Source: an uncultured Leptotrichia sp. (GTDB taxonomy: Bacteria > Fusobacteriota > Fusobacteriia > Fusobacteriales > Leptotrichiaceae). Taken from it: DNA of 64,000 bases. The notes under the pieces were generated by a model, which had not been told where the DNA came from, made no database searches, and worked only from the letters and a program-made list of their open reading frames with translations. The translations under genes and the position numbers were made by a program. Every line of letters begins with the position of its first letter. Positions within the stretch are counted from its first letter, which is position 1. Where the stretch lies: contig CALEXX010000062.1 of assembly GCA_937925095.1 (NCBI GenBank), positions 3,989 to 67,988 of the forward strand. Reading direction: 5' to 3'. Below are positions 63,938-64,000 of the stretch, one piece after another.

Positions 63938-64000
63938 TTCAAAATCCTCCTTCTTATTTTCTCTATTTTCAATTGATAAATATTTTTAATGTGAATAAAA

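Overview
The window is AT-rich DNA from a diderm, anaerobic bacterium, most likely a fusobacterium of the Leptotrichia type. This is inferred from the coding style, lipopolysaccharide-export genes (LptB, LptC/LptA-like, LptF, LptG), an FeFe-hydrogenase maturase (HydE) and a full branched-chain amino-acid pathway; no database search was possible. Nearly every gene is on the minus strand; only dusB and hydE are on the plus strand.

Layout. 63-365: three tRNA genes behind one strong promoter. 0.7-2.5 kb: accA and accD. 2.6-9.9 kb: a cell-envelope operon (alr, cvpA-like, lptF, lptG, M16 peptidase, rodA, rluA-type pseudouridine synthase). 10.3-21.5 kb: mutS, a very large LptC/LptA-like protein, lptB, alaS, ruvX, secD, secF. 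21.6-27.1 kb: a lipoprotein and a 1495-residue SF1 helicase fused to a Vsr/DUF559-like nuclease, with a MITE-like repeat on each side. 27.1-35.6 kb: an AEC carrier, then ilvC, leuB, leuD and leuC interspersed with an orphan ABC ATPase, a YwqK/MORN-repeat protein and hypotheticals. 35.6-50 kb: an accessory stretch (Fic, YwqG, LprI-like, an eight-gene lipid/glycolipid-type operon, NADAR, metallophosphoesterase, flavin reductase, DUF1016 nuclease, a broken hydrolase). 50-57 kb: leuA, ilvN, ilvB, ilvA, ilvD. 57-64 kb: a small membrane protein, an OmpA-type lipoprotein, dusB, hydE, a butanediol-dehydrogenase-like enzyme, a Spy-like protein and guaB.

How it works together. ilvA-ilvB/N-ilvC-ilvD and leuA-leuCD-leuB give a complete isoleucine/valine/leucine route (apart from a transaminase), but the set is split by about 14.5 kb of accessory genes between leuA and leuC. 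Much of that accessory DNA lies between a metallophosphoesterase gene and a damaged direct copy of its 3' end 9.3 kb away, so the segment was probably inserted or rearranged by recombination. Its core is eight overlapping genes (SDR, GT2/GT21-like transferase, alpha/beta-hydrolase-like protein, UGT-like transferase, 3beta-HSD-type epimerase, MBL hydrolase, PaaK/F390-type adenylating enzyme, KAS III). They look like a pathway for an unknown glycosylated acyl product, and this is the strongest candidate for an undescribed system. The second candidate is the helicase-nuclease, a plausible stand-alone defence protein.

A family of hairpin-forming elements with CTGTCTCAAAA-type ends occurs four times in intergenic DNA. 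Two copies show nested pairs of ends. Many start codons were re-chosen here because a GTG or TTG lying inside, or directly next to, the Shine-Dalgarno sequence would otherwise extend the gene falsely.
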